Below are positions 49,880 through 60,988 of a stretch of 64,000 bases of DNA, in pieces. Below the pieces are notes generated by a model that was given only the letters and a program-made list of their open reading frames with translations, made no database searches and was not told where the DNA came from. The stretch is taken from contig NC_054686.1 of assembly GCF_011074885.1 (NCBI RefSeq), positions 1,116,001 to 1,180,000 on the forward strand, written 5' to 3'. The stretch's first letter is position 1; each line of letters starts with the position of its first letter. This stretch comes from Brettanomyces bruxellensis (taxonomy: Eukaryota; Ascomycota; Pichiomycetes; Pichiales; Pichiaceae). Position numbers and translations under genes: made by a program.

Positions 49880-52465
49880 ATGGCATTACTTTCTCATGTT
49901 TCAAAAGACGGAAAGCCGGCAGTGAAACATGTTTCACGTGCTTGCTTGGCATGCCGTTCGAGACACCTCAAGTGCGACGGCAAGGAACCTATCTGTTCCA
50001 GATGTGTCAGGGCAAATAGGGTCTGTCAGTATGTTAAAAGTAATCGAGGTGGCTCGCGAAGGAGAGGAGTCACTTTAAAGAATAAGCAAAGTGAGAAATC
50101 ACCGGGCCACCGAATAATAAACTCACATTCAATGACCAAGGACCGGCTTAAACAAAGGATACGTGAAAGAGAGGAAAAAGAAGAGGTGGATCCGGACACT
50201 TTTGTTCTTCCATGCGTCCGCAATGGTAGGGCAGATATGGAAAAGAGACCTGTCTGCCATCATCAATGCATGACGGTGGAAAACTTTAATAAACTTCCAC
50301 CATGTCTTTCTGGCGGCCAGATTCCTCATGAAAACGCGAAGATAAACGGTAAGACCATTGATATGTTTCCTACTTTCAATTCTTCGAAGGCTGAGGAATC
50401 ATTGAATAAGATCTTTGATCCTGCAATCTTAGCTCCTTCTCTTGATGAGTGTTATATCTCTCCGGCTCTAACAAGAGACTTGAATGTTGAATCTGTTGTC
50501 AATACCTACTACAAATATTTCCAACACATACACCCATTTCTTCCATCTCGAACGGATATCATCACATACTTGAATGCAATTCCATACAATTATGACCTTC
50601 TTCTTGCAATGAAAATCATTGGAGACGGTCAGAGCTCTAACGTCTACTCAGCTGATGTTGAGACGGTTCAATTTCTCATCAGCAGTATCGTCAACTTTGT
50701 GAAGCAGGTTGGTAAAGACTTCATCAGTCTTCAATCATTGCTCTTGCTTGCAATTGCGGCACATATCTCATCACTACATGATCTATCGATGGTACTTCGA
50801 GAAGCGTTGGTTTCGTTAGCTTTGGAATTAAGGATCAACTTGGTCGACCAGAATAATATTCCATTAAAGTTTATTGATGTGAATGGCTATATCACCGACC
50901 AGCAGGATGACGAAGTAATGCAGTCCAGCTCCAGAAATGGTACAAACCTGATGAACACGCCATCTGAGTCTGGGGGAAAAGATGATGTCTTGACAGAATT
51001 GATGCAAGCACGAAGGGTTGCAAATGTTCCTAAGCGTATTCTCTTAGAAACTGTAAGGAAGACTTTATGGGAGGTCTATTTCTTCGATACTATCAGTGGT
51101 ACAGCATCAGGACATACGATGTCGCTATTGTCCTCGAGGAAGCTTTTGGTCTTGTTTCCAGAGGAGGTTTCACCTGAAGGATTTGACTATAAAAGTCGAG
51201 CAGAAGCATGTAAACTAGTGAATGACTCGATAAAGCTTAACGTCGCTGTTCAGGCAAATAAGGAAATTCAATCCCACCTAACACATATGAGAGCTGCTAT
51301 TGGAAACTGGGAGATGAAACTAGAAAACCCCGATATGTACAACTGCCCATATTTGGTGAATACGAATGGACAAGTTAATGAGGGTGTTTTCGAGGCAATT
51401 ATGCTAGTCTGCTATGCACAAATATTTACTCATAGACCTTTTTCCTATTTATGGAGACCTGATATCTCCAAACATCCCAAATGTACCGATGAAAAAGGTG
51501 CAACGGATAATTGTCCTACTTTAAAAAAACGCGAGGTGGATTCTCGGAAGATCATTGAAACTAGAAAGACAATAGAGTCTGCGTCTTCTGTGGTTAAGTC
51601 ATTGTTGGACACAAACCCGGCCAGAATTACTTCGCGTACTCCATTTTTGGCATGCGCATTAGCTTTTTGTTGTCTTGTTCATTTGAGTGCATATTCATGG
51701 GTTGATTCCAGCTTAAAATCGCTGGAGAACGTGACGATGACATCACCACTCAAGGATAGTATCAATAAGGAGGAGTTGGAGACATACACGGAATATATCA
51801 AACTTGAACTTGGTGCTATCATGCAGATTTCCAGGCATTGGTTTTTATCGCAGAAGCTTGCTCAACACATTAGGGACACTGTAAGGAGAGTCTCTCCAAC
51901 ACTTTTCAAGACGGTATGTTCCGGGCTTCCTGAAAAGAGTCGGAAGAAGGCTATTCAAGCGATGAGACAACGTACACTTAAGAAATATGAAGATTCTCCT
52001 GTTCCAGAGAAGGCAGCAAATACTTCAATGAATTATAACACGCAATCTGATTTCAATACCCAGACTGTTGGACATACAAACTTGGCTACAAATCCTTCTG
52101 AGGATACATTGCTTAATATGCTTAAGCAGGAAGGCGATTCAGATAACAAAAACACTGATAATCAGACTGCTATTTCGGGTGCTATCTACAATGCATCTAA
52201 GGAAAGCAATCAAACACCGAATGTCATTAGCGGTCCTACCGCCACAGGCAATAAACCACAGCTTCAAGTAGATACAAAGGTGTCTGCATTGAATCAGCAA
52301 AGTTCAACTCCTTCAAGCGGTTTTAACGATATGGATCTTAATCTAATGACAGACGACAACTACTTGTCTCTATCACCAACAAGTGATACAGGATGCGATT
52401 GGGTTGATAAGCACGTTTTTGAGTTTGATGCCTATAACATAGCTAATGATGATGGATTGAAATGA
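49880..52465 (+). CDS. Zn2Cys6 fungal transcription factor
   Basis: An 861-residue regulator with the ATG chosen at 49880; the frame extends upstream only from a TTG codon. The binuclear zinc cluster is near the N-terminus: Cys22, 25, 32, 39, 42 and 49 with spacing C-x2-C-x6-C-x6-C-x2-C-x6-C (ACLACRSRHLKCDGKEPICS). A basic linker follows (SNRGGSRRRGVTLK). The middle region (about 200-690) looks like a fungal-specific transcription factor domain, including YYKYFQHIHPFLPSRTDII and RKTLWEVYFFDTISGTASGH. The C-terminal 170 residues are Asn/Ser/Thr-rich and acidic at the end, resembling an activation region. Such factors regulate metabolism or drug response, but I cannot name the target pathway or a specific orthologue. 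Convergent with YSH1. Confidence 0.88.
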   Translation: MALLSHVSKDGKPAVKHVSRACLACRSRHLKCDGKEPICSRCVRANRVCQYVKSNRGGSRRRGVTLKNKQSEKSPGHRIINSHSMTKDRLKQRIREREEKEEVDPDTFVLPCVRNGRADMEKRPVCHHQCMTVENFNKLPPCLSGGQIPHENAKINGKTIDMFPTFNSSKAEESLNKIFDPAILAPSLDECYISPALTRDLNVESVVNTYYKYFQHIHPFLPSRTDIITYLNAIPYNYDLLLAMKIIGDGQSSNVYSADVETVQFLISSIVNFVKQVGKDFISLQSLLLLAIAAHISSLHDLSMVLREALVSLALELRINLVDQNNIPLKFIDVNGYITDQQDDEVMQSSSRNGTNLMNTPSESGGKDDVLTELMQARRVANVPKRILLETVRKTLWEVYFFDTISGTASGHTMSLLSSRKLLVLFPEEVSPEGFDYKSRAEACKLVNDSIKLNVAVQANKEIQSHLTHMRAAIGNWEMKLENPDMYNCPYLVNTNGQVNEGVFEAIMLVCYAQIFTHRPFSYLWRPDISKHPKCTDEKGATDNCPTLKKREVDSRKIIETRKTIESASSVVKSLLDTNPARITSRTPFLACALAFCCLVHLSAYSWVDSSLKSLENVTMTSPLKDSINKEELETYTEYIKLELGAIMQISRHWFLSQKLAQHIRDTVRRVSPTLFKTVCSGLPEKSRKKAIQAMRQRTLKKYEDSPVPEKAANTSMNYNTQSDFNTQTVGHTNLATNPSEDTLLNMLKQEGDSDNKNTDNQTAISGAIYNASKESNQTPNVISGPTATGNKPQLQVDTKVSALNQQSSTPSSGFNDMDLNLMTDDNYLSLSPTSDTGCDWVDKHVFEFDAYNIANDDGLK

Positions 52466-52527
52466 GTTCTCGTCAATGTATATTTTACTTTGCACACTTT
52501 GTACTAATTAAATCAATGGGCGGATCC

Positions 52528-52555
52528 TTATTATTATTATTATTTTTTTTTTTTT
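52528..52555. repeat. (TTA)5 microsatellite followed by T13
   Basis: Five TTA units and then thirteen T, between the regulator stop and the YSH1 stop. It probably lies in the 3' region of the transcription-factor gene. Confidence 0.8.
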
Positions 52556-52758
52556 CTAATTAGGTTATGTTTTATACACAAATGCATACTTCTGAGGACG
52601 AACTCTGTCGGTTAACGTAAATCAATACTATGCAATTTACATAAACATTTTATAAAAAAGCCAGCTATTATTCCCATAGGAAGAGAATATAAGAAGACTG
52701 AATGCCTTGAGTATTCGTATTAGAAAAGAACATAATTATACAGCTGATAAATCTCTTA

Positions 52759-55011
52759 TTACTCGTGCGAAAGTGGTGCAACCAAATCCAATGATCTTCG
52801 CAGTATTCCTTCTATTCGTCCACGCAAGACATTAGACTTACAATCAACATTGAAGTTCTTGTAATCGATCGTAGCTTTATGCTTCCCTACAATGATCGTA
52901 CCTCCTTCATTATTAGGTAAGGTCACAAACGAATCTCCAAATTGGGCATGCAAAAGCATACTTATATGCTTAAGTCTTATATCAGGACTGTAATCGTCTG
53001 AAAGAACTGAATCCAAACCGGTGCTTTCTTTTTTGACACTAGAATTGAACTTATTGACCTCCGCAGTTTGATCTTCTTCCTTAATTAGCACATCATGCTT
53101 CTCCTGCTTAACAGCATCCGAATGAACTTCCTTTATATGTGCGTGACTATGTTGATGTGAAGATATTTTGACAGATGCAGGAATAGAATCGCAACTAATT
53201 ATAATTGCTATAGCTGAATCCGCTACCGTATCATCAACAATTCCAGAGTGCCACTCAATGGTTGCAAGAGCTTCAGACTCCTCTAATGTAATTCTGACCA
53301 CATCCATAACTTCAAATGAGTATTCATCCGGATCATCAATCAAAATCTTAACATAACCAAACATTTGTGTAAACTGCCAATAAAGCAAACTCCTTTTCAC
53401 GTTACACCGCAATACTTGACGTTCTCTAACAACAGTAGCAGTCAAACCAGTAAACTCACGCAAGTCATCCACCTTTAATAAGTTAAGATCAAAATTCTTT
53501 TGAACAAGAATACCACTAACAGTATCATGATCTTCCGGAAGACTGGTAGCGAGCTGTCCCATGACCTTTGCAATCTTTATCCCTTTGAATTCCAAATCAA
53601 GTTTTGAGCCGTCCCTAGGATTATAAACCTTGACTTCGTCCTCCGTGTCCTTAAACTTTTGATACCTAGACAACAAGGCTGATTTTAATCTTCCCATAGG
53701 ATTTGATTCACCGTGGACCAAAACAATCTTCTTGGCATGCACAAGATCTATGAATTCCGAATTCTGCTCATAGTCGACGTGAGCAGCAAACGAAACCTCT
53801 TCAACATTCATCCTTCTAGGGATACTTACGTCAGGATTATTTAAAGCTGGAATTTGGTCAGGTTCAGTTAACAATTTCTTAGCCATCGTACCATCAACAG
53901 AATAACCGGTCATAATAACGGTGTTTCTTGGGTCTGGACACCATTTTTCGAGAAGTTGTCTAGACACACCATTTTGAAGCATACCCGGGGATGCTATCAT
54001 CACACAAGGATTCAAGTCATCGATTCGATCTGCATGTGCAACATTTTTTATGTATTTGAAATGAAATGGATTCTCGTTAGTTTCTGTGAATTTCTTTCTG
54101 ATGCTGTCATTCATCATGTTGATATATCTTTCGTAAACAGCCATACATTTTTTAGCAAGACTTGAGGCGTAATAAATTGGAACATTCTGCAAATCCTTGT
54201 GCCTCTGCCAGTATTCATCCAATATTAATAAAATTTCTTGGGCTCTTCCCAAAGCAAACACCGGGAGAAGACAACGACCACCTTGCTGTAATGTTGAATG
54301 TATAACTGTCGTAAGCTTATTTTCTCGCTCTAAGCGTGGAACATGAGTTGCAGTACCAAATGTAGATTCCACAATAAGAAGATCAGGTGTAACATCTGGA
54401 ACTTCAGCAGAACTTAAATGCCTATCTTCTTCTCTTGAATAATCACCTGTAAACAAAAATTTAAGACCACCCATTTCAACAAGAAACATAGCTGCTCCAA
54501 GAACATGACCTGCTGGGAAAGCGGTAAAACGGATTCCATCAACCTCGATGGTTGAATGATAATCTAGCGTTTCAATTCGATCCAACGAAGAATTCAAATC
54601 TTCATCCGTATAAAGAAACGCATTCGAATTCTCATCCATTCCATTGCTGTCATCGGTAATAGTAGTGACACGGACAAAGTCATTTAAAAGCCACTTGTAG
54701 ATGGCTTTGGTAGGATATGTCATAAAAACACGTCCTTTGAAATTGGTGTGCTGCATGACATAAGGCAAGGAAGCTGCGTGATCTAAATGAAAATGACTGA
54801 TTAGTAAAACATCAACTCTACTAAGATCAAAATCGTCATAGAAAGGAAGAGATTCAATTCCAGAATAAGCAGGATGGACACCTGCATCTAGCATCACCAC
54901 TTTCCCCTTATATTCGACAATGTGACAAGAACGGCCCACTTCATTACCTCCACCAAGACAGTAAAAGTTCACATGCTCATTTGTCTTTCCTTCTGTCGAT
55001 TCAGGCATCAT
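52759..55011 (-). CDS. YSH1: Pre-mRNA 3'-end endonuclease Ysh1 (CPSF73)
   Basis: A 750-residue metallo-beta-lactamase/beta-CASP nuclease. Ysh1 is the cleavage-and-polyadenylation factor subunit that cuts pre-mRNA before polyadenylation. The start is placed at ATG 55011 (a second ATG at 55008 follows directly); the frame continues upstream only from TTG. The zinc motif HFHLDH is at residues 73-78, preceded by [13 protein letters not shown] and [12 protein letters not shown]. Other metal ligands are in [10 protein letters not shown] and [13 protein letters not shown]. The beta-CASP blocks include [34 protein letters not shown] and the late histidine in AAHVDYEQN. The C-terminal half contains a charged linker and the conserved domain used for complex binding. 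Length is near S. cerevisiae (779). Divergent from LSM3. Confidence 0.97.
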   Translation of the reverse strand: MMPESTEGKTNEHVNFYCLGGGNEVGRSCHIVEYKGKVVMLDAGVHPAYSGIESLPFYDDFDLSRVDVLLISHFHLDHAASLPYVMQHTNFKGRVFMTYPTKAIYKWLLNDFVRVTTITDDSNGMDENSNAFLYTDEDLNSSLDRIETLDYHSTIEVDGIRFTAFPAGHVLGAAMFLVEMGGLKFLFTGDYSREEDRHLSSAEVPDVTPDLLIVESTFGTATHVPRLERENKLTTVIHSTLQQGGRCLLPVFALGRAQEILLILDEYWQRHKDLQNVPIYYASSLAKKCMAVYERYINMMNDSIRKKFTETNENPFHFKYIKNVAHADRIDDLNPCVMIASPGMLQNGVSRQLLEKWCPDPRNTVIMTGYSVDGTMAKKLLTEPDQIPALNNPDVSIPRRMNVEEVSFAAHVDYEQNSEFIDLVHAKKIVLVHGESNPMGRLKSALLSRYQKFKDTEDEVKVYNPRDGSKLDLEFKGIKIAKVMGQLATSLPEDHDTVSGILVQKNFDLNLLKVDDLREFTGLTATVVRERQVLRCNVKRSLLYWQFTQMFGYVKILIDDPDEYSFEVMDVVRITLEESEALATIEWHSGIVDDTVADSAIAIIISCDSIPASVKISSHQHSHAHIKEVHSDAVKQEKHDVLIKEEDQTAEVNKFNSSVKKESTGLDSVLSDDYSPDIRLKHISMLLHAQFGDSFVTLPNNEGGTIIVGKHKATIDYKNFNVDCKSNVLRGRIEGILRRSLDLVAPLSHE

Positions 55012-55377
55012 GGAAAGTTCAAAAAAGATAATGAGCAAATATTATACGAGCCTTCAATTTGTATTTAAGGACGATGTTAACAAATACTTGGGCTATAAAC
55101 ACTTTAAGTTTGTCTTCTATTACTAGGAGAACCGCAGTACGTACAATAATTTTTTCCCAGAGAATATGGGGATATAGAATTAATATTTCATTATCGACGG
55201 GACTGCCAGACCTGACCATCTTCTACTACTCCCCATCTCGCAATTTTTTTTTTTTTTTTTTGCTGGCTAACGATAAGTGGTACAAGCAAAATCATCATCG
55301 TGAAAATATTCGCAACAATCGATACCAACAAAGATAATATATCTCATAAGGCCTATCATCGAAACAATTCCTCAGAA
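55012..55377. promoter_or_regulatory. YSH1-LSM3 divergent promoter
   Basis: A 366 bp region between the two ATGs, containing an 18-base T tract (55244-55261). Both genes serve mRNA processing or decay. No specific factor site is assigned. Confidence 0.5.
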
Positions 55378-55859
55378 ATGTCACAAAAACAAGGTGTCTC
55401 TACCTCAGAGCCTTTAGACCTCATACGGCTCCGTCTTGACGAAAAAATATTTGTTAAGCTTAGGGGAAACAGAGAGATGACTGGAAAACTTCATGTAAGT
55501 GTTCATAATCAAAACAGATATATACAGAAAGTTGAAATACATATTGCCTTTATGAAAGTTGCTAGATACACTTAATTAGAATGCGGGGCTTACTAAACTG
55601 ATTTGGTGTTTTGATACTCTTTTACGTTCTTTTTCAGAAATTCAATTACTAACATTAAATCTCCAATTATTTGTTCTAGGCATACGACTCACATTGCAAC
55701 ATTGTTCTTGGTGATGCAAAAGAAACAATTTATTATGTTGATGCAGCATCGAAAAATGTGAAATCAAGACATGAAGAGTCACCGTTGATATTTGTTAGGG
55801 GTGACTCGGTCATGAGCATAACGGATGCTGTAAATGTTGAAGAAGGATCAGCAGAATGA
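55378..55859 (+). CDS. LSM3: Sm-like protein Lsm3, spliced gene
   Basis: Two exons, 55378-55494 and 55680-55859, encode 98 residues (S. cerevisiae 89). Lsm3 is part of the Lsm2-8 ring on U6 snRNA and the cytoplasmic Lsm1-7 ring in mRNA decay. Exon 1 gives EPLDLIRLRLDEKIFVKLRG, the N-terminal helix and first strands of the Sm1 motif. Exon 2 starts AYDSHCNIVLGDAKETIYY, containing the RNA-contact region, and contains the Sm2 motif IFVRGDSVMSI. The intron lies between codons for His39 and Ala40. Without splicing the frame ends after 27 intron codons. The gene is too short and interrupted to appear as one frame. Convergent with NTE1. Confidence 0.95.
55495..55679 (+). other. LSM3: LSM3 intron (185 nt)
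   Basis: The 5' splice site GTAAGT at 55495, a perfect TACTAAC branch site at 55647-55653, and the 3' splice site TTCTAG ending at 55679. Splicing joins the conserved Lsm3 sequence exactly between codons. Confidence 0.97.
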
Positions 55860-56141
55860 TTTATGTTAAGAAAGATAGGTGGTGAGGCTTTGCATTAACG
55901 GGCTATTTTGTATAATATATCATTTGTTGGTGTTTTACCATGAAGATGAGGCTAAAATAAAACGGAAAAATACATTTTGATAACGGTTTAACGTAGTGCA
56001 TACGACGTATCCTTTGGGATAATTCCTGTAAAAAATAAGATGTATATACATTTTTGTTTCATTTAACCTACTTATTATTATACAAAATGCGCGTCCTGAA
56101 ATAAAACCTGAAGTAAATGCAATGTGTTAGCGCCTTTGAAT

Positions 56142-59100
56142 TTAAATAGAATACCTTCTCCTTAAAGGGTGAACACCCAATGCCTCCCGTTTTTTAACCT
56201 TAAGGACAGGAAATTCATTGTCATCTTTCAATTTTTTAACTATTTTGCTTCCATACGTGTAACCTGTCCTGTAAATCTCATCAAACTTTGAAAAATCAAG
56301 CGTGGCATAACCCTCAATTGGTGGCCTAAGATACAAACAGCCAGATGTATTCTTGGCTCTATCCAAAGCATTGACAGAAGCAACGTATGCTAGTCTCATT
56401 TGTATATCTGCCATTGTTGGCACATTCGGATGTTTCGAAAATGGATTAATACGGTTCATGAGGACCCAAAATCCGCTGAGAGAATCCCCATAATCCATCG
56501 GCGTTCTATCATCTGCCGAACCAACATCACATGCAACAATAATTTTGGCTCCTCTCCTTTTCATCTCTTCAACCGTAAGATTATCAACGTAACCACCATC
56601 TAAAAGCATGTTTCCATTATCGGTGATTGGCGGCAAAAGGGACGCTAGAGACATTGATGCTCTAATATAACGCCATGCGTATCCGCTTGTGTGGACCTCC
56701 ATTAAGGATTCTGTTATATTGGTAGAATTGGCATAATACTTAATCCAGAAATCCTCAATTCTTGACTCTCCAAATGCCTTCCAGACACCTCTGTTGAACA
56801 CATGACCTGTGATGTAAGAAGTGACTGGAATGGTGAGATCAAACAACGATCTCCATAAGGAGCCCATCCTACCTGCAAAGGTTTTCACTCTACCGTACAT
56901 AGGCACAAAGTCGTACTCTTTTGCATACAAGCCGCCAACAAAGGCACCAATTGAAGTTCCACCAATCATATCAACGGGAATACCATTGTCCTCCAATGCT
57001 TTGATAATTCCAACATGACTAATACCTCGAGCACCACCACCACCTAAAACTAGTCCCACAGATTGACCCGTCAATAGACGTGCAAGTCTCATGAAGTCGT
57101 CCTTATGCACCTGCATGGGCTGATAATACTTCTTCGACCGGAACGAATCTCTCGTCAGACGAAGAAGCAGATCATTTCTGGCCACAATACTCTCTACACG
57201 ATTTTTCAAATTATCCTTTATGATCCTTGTGGATTTGCTGAGAAGACCAGGCAATTTTTCAATTCGCAAAACATCAGCATCCTGATGTGCAACATTTGGC
57301 GAAACTGTGTGTACTTTACTGCATTGCATCTGGATATGATGATAAGCATGAACCCATATCCGATTCTTCAACCATTTGTTGGTCAAACCGGGACGAACAT
57401 ATCTCTCCGGATGCAACAGAACAAGTTCTGTCCTTGCTGTTGTTTTGGTCTTTACTAGAAGTCTCTCATACTCTCCAACATTTGGTGATGCCGTTGCATC
57501 TGCTATCAGCAAAATACAATCGCCTTGCTGTATACATGTTTTTGTCCATGACGAGTTCGCAATCGAATCAACCAGATATAGAACAATATCGTACTTCTCC
57601 TCCAGTTCTGCAAAGTAACCACTCTGCTTCATCTTGGCAAGTCGATCGAATGCATGCTTACCAAGATTGGTCAAGGCAGAACTTTGATTCAAAATCTTGA
57701 CGGACTGTCCTATGGCCTCCAAAGCAAGTCCTAGTCTCTCGCCAAATTCTGTAACAGGAAGTCCCTGGGTAACCGGAAGGATAGTTAGAGTACGGAAATT
57801 CGAGAATGTCTGATACAAGGGCTCATCTTTCACATGCGGACTAATGCCCGGGGTAGGCGAAAGACTTGGATCATTGGCCATAGTACTCTTGACTCTGTTT
57901 GCAACTAGTCGTGAGACACTCACCATGATCGACGGATTACTAAGGGCAATCAACTCAAATAAAGTACGAGGTATTCTGGCCAATTCAGAATCCCTAATTG
58001 CAACCAATGTGACAATACGGCGTGTTTTCGTAAGAACTTCCACTTCACCCAAGGACTCACCTTGGCCGTGTTCACCCAATATCACATGTCTCTTATCAAC
58101 CGAATTAACCTTCACTGAACGGAACCTGCCATTGAGCACAACATAAATTCCATTTGCCGGGTCTCCCTGATTGTATAACGATTTACCTGCAGGACAGTGA
58201 ACCCACTCCATAGCATAGTCAGTGAGATAAAGTCTGTGATCTAGAACAGTCAACAAATGCTTTGCAATACATGACTCAACTCTAGGATATCGTTCAATCA
58301 TGAAATCAAAAACATCCCTTGGAACGAATGCCGCATACGTGGTTTCAGTTGCCTTGACATCAATAAACGACTTCGATCCAATCAATGTTCCGAGATATCC
58401 TGCTATCTCACCCTTGCCAACGGTAAATAAATATTGCTGATTACCTTTTAGATTCTTTGAACGCCTGCGACGGTAGTATAATATCTTTGAATATGGGGAA
58501 TCATCATCATCATCAAGCTCTTCCATATCTCCCTTCCAGTAAGAGACATCAAGAGAACCATCAATAACATAATAAATACCGGGTGTCTGTTCACCGGCTC
58601 TAATAATTTTAGTACCCTTACTAATCCTCATAACCTGAATCTCGTCCGCAAGATCTTTCTTCACTGCCTCATAATCTGAAGCCCCATTTTCCGAGTTACT
58701 TCCGACAGAATCATCATCCATATTTCCATGAAACTTGAATCCAGTTGTCAGATATTTGTGTGCATCCGAACTGTGGCCTTCCTCAACAGTCGGAACAATG
58801 TTAATTGCAGTTAAAGAACTAATTACCTGCGAACTGTATTGAGTGCTAGCGATTGAAGAAGAAGGAAACGAATCATTCCATGTGAATACATCTTTCACTA
58901 TTCCAATTGCCTCACTGATAGCATCCGAAAGAGCAGAAGCCCAAATGGAGTCATCAAACTCCTCAGAATTTCGGAATGAATCANNTTTCTTCCGATAAAT
59001 TTGGATCCGTCAAACGTCATGTCAGACTCATTTTTAGGTAAGGGGGCATTTGAAACCAAATCACCCGGATTTGGCTTGTTTCTAGACTTCAAAGTAAAAT

Positions 59101-60988
59101 GCCTGGCCGAAGAACTTGGATGATGAATTAGTGACGGCCTCTTATTTGTAACATCCATGGAATTCACACCTTCATCGTTTGATCTGAGGCTAAACATACT
59201 GTTAGACCTGAGAGCAGAGGAAAAGTTACTTTTTTGAGGTTGCATATTACTGGCACCTGCAAGACTACCTTGCTCTTTTAAGCTCATTTTTACACTATTC
59301 AGACCATCACTGTCCCGACATACCTTTGGAGAAGTAGATACGGTACCATCACAACTCGAATTTTGAAAATGCCGACTAGATCTGATAACTATAGCAGGAC
59401 GCGTTTTGGCAGACTGAGACTTTGAAGTCGAGATCTCTGAATAGGGCAAATTGGAGTCGTCGGCATTAGCAGCGGAATCTGCCTCCAAATCAAGGGATTC
59501 TATAATAGTATCATGTAGATAGCCAGGCAGCTTGTAGGTAATTCTATTGTTCAAATTCAATTCGGTCTCAAAAATGTCGGAAGTGAGATCCAAATAGTCG
59601 TTTGCGGTTTGGAAAGTCACCCTGTAGAGCTTTGTCAAGATCATGTCAATGATGTGAGTAGTTGCTTTCGGATACTTGTGAGCAATTTTGATAAACGACT
59701 CACGAGGAATGATAGAAATCGTGCAGTTACCCTTGGGAATTGCGATGAGTTCCACTCCGGAGCCATTCACCTTAGATCCCAATGAAGTGTTTCCCATGTC
59801 TCCAGAAATCGGAAAGTTTCCAGCCAGCGATGTATTGTTGATACTTTGTGGTACGCCATGCACAGCCTTTGGAAAAGAATTCGAGGATGGCTGCCCATCA
59901 ACAACACCAACATCGTTCAAGAAGCCGTCAGGATCTGTCTCGGTTGGCGATATATTTTTATCAAGATCCTTTCCATTTAGAGCTTTGGAAGGCTGCCAGA
60001 CATTCTTGTGTACAGAGAGAGAATCTACTTTGGTTGAATGACGTGAATATCTGGAAGATGCTCTTCCATTGTTACTTTGCACATCGGGCGAACTGATTGC
60101 CGGAGAACACGACCCTAATGTATCATCCAAGGCAAAACCATCTGATGGCATAGGAAGGGACTTGCGGTTTAGGCTTTCTGGACTTAGTAGCGAAGGAGTA
60201 GGAGCAGCATACCTCAACAGGGATGACTGATTGGTCAAAAGGCTCAACACTCCAATAAAGGAGGAAACAGGTGCACCGCTCTTAACGTTGTTTAAAAGCT
60301 GGTAACGAACGCCATCGACAACAACAACATCTTTGGAATTATCCTTAGCAAAGGGACCTTGTTTCTGCACCTTGTCATCGCCAACTTTAAAATACACTTG
60401 TATCTCTCCGTCAACACAGATTGTGAAACCAGAGGTATCGTCCAAGAAGAGAATTTCTCCTGAGTCTAGTTTCTGGGTTTGCATACTCTTAGTTAACTCA
60501 TGGAACACAGACTTATCCAAATAGCCAAAGATTTTGATGGCACTTAGAAACTCATCTATGTAGCTCACTCTTGATTTCCCATATTCCACAGGTGGCTCTA
60601 GGAAAGTATCAATTGTGGGTTCCTGCCTTTTGGGCTCTTCAGGTAGCCTTGAGTACTTCGTGAGGTATATATATCGAACATAACCGTAGGCAACAACAAT
60701 AACAACAAGCAACAAAAGCAAGATGCTGGTGAACGACAGACTGAACTGAAATGTATGTGTGAGAATTGAGATGATCACCGTTGGGATGTAGTAGAGGATG
60801 TTGGATATCACAGTGTAGAAGCAATAGCTGATAAACCAAAACAAATCGGTTATGAGTGAACTGGAAGCATCATAATACCGAGAATTGCTTAAAGCTACAC
60901 TCGAAAGAGAAGTAGCGAGATCCAAACGAGTATCCTGGGTGATAACATCATGCTGATTGATTGTACCACTTGAAATAATAGTGGACAT
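56142..60988 (-). CDS. NTE1: Lysophospholipase Nte1 (neuropathy target esterase family), frame broken by a sequence gap
   Basis: One gene read in two frames, 58986-60988 and 56142 to about 58983, separated by two undetermined bases. Nte1 is an ER-membrane phospholipase B that deacylates phosphatidylcholine. The N-terminus has two membrane segments (about residues 45-125). The first cyclic-nucleotide-binding-like domain lies around 150-290, a Ser/Asn-rich linker follows, and two further such domains lie after the gap (for example KGTKIIRAGEQTPGIYYVID and GKSLYNQGDPANGIYVVLNG). The patatin domain has the oxyanion loop GGGGARG (57026-57046), the nucleophile motif GGTSIG and the catalytic Asp in LLDGGYVDN. 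With one extra base at the gap the protein is about 1615 residues, matching S. cerevisiae Nte1 (1679). The downstream frame has no ATG start, and coding sense continues upstream of its first GTG, so it is not a separate gene. Confidence 0.93.
58984..58985. other. Undetermined bases (nn) inside NTE1
   Basis: Two N characters sit exactly where the NTE1 reading frame changes. On the coding strand the frame before is FIGR and the frame after resumes as DSFRNSEEFDDSIWASALSD. Three unknown bases instead of two would keep one frame throughout. This is best explained as an assembly or consensus error. Confidence 0.9.

Noticed and set aside
56142..60988. Two separate genes in place of NTE1
   Set aside because: The second frame has no ATG start, its coding sense extends upstream of its first GTG to the undetermined bases, and the two parts together match one known protein.
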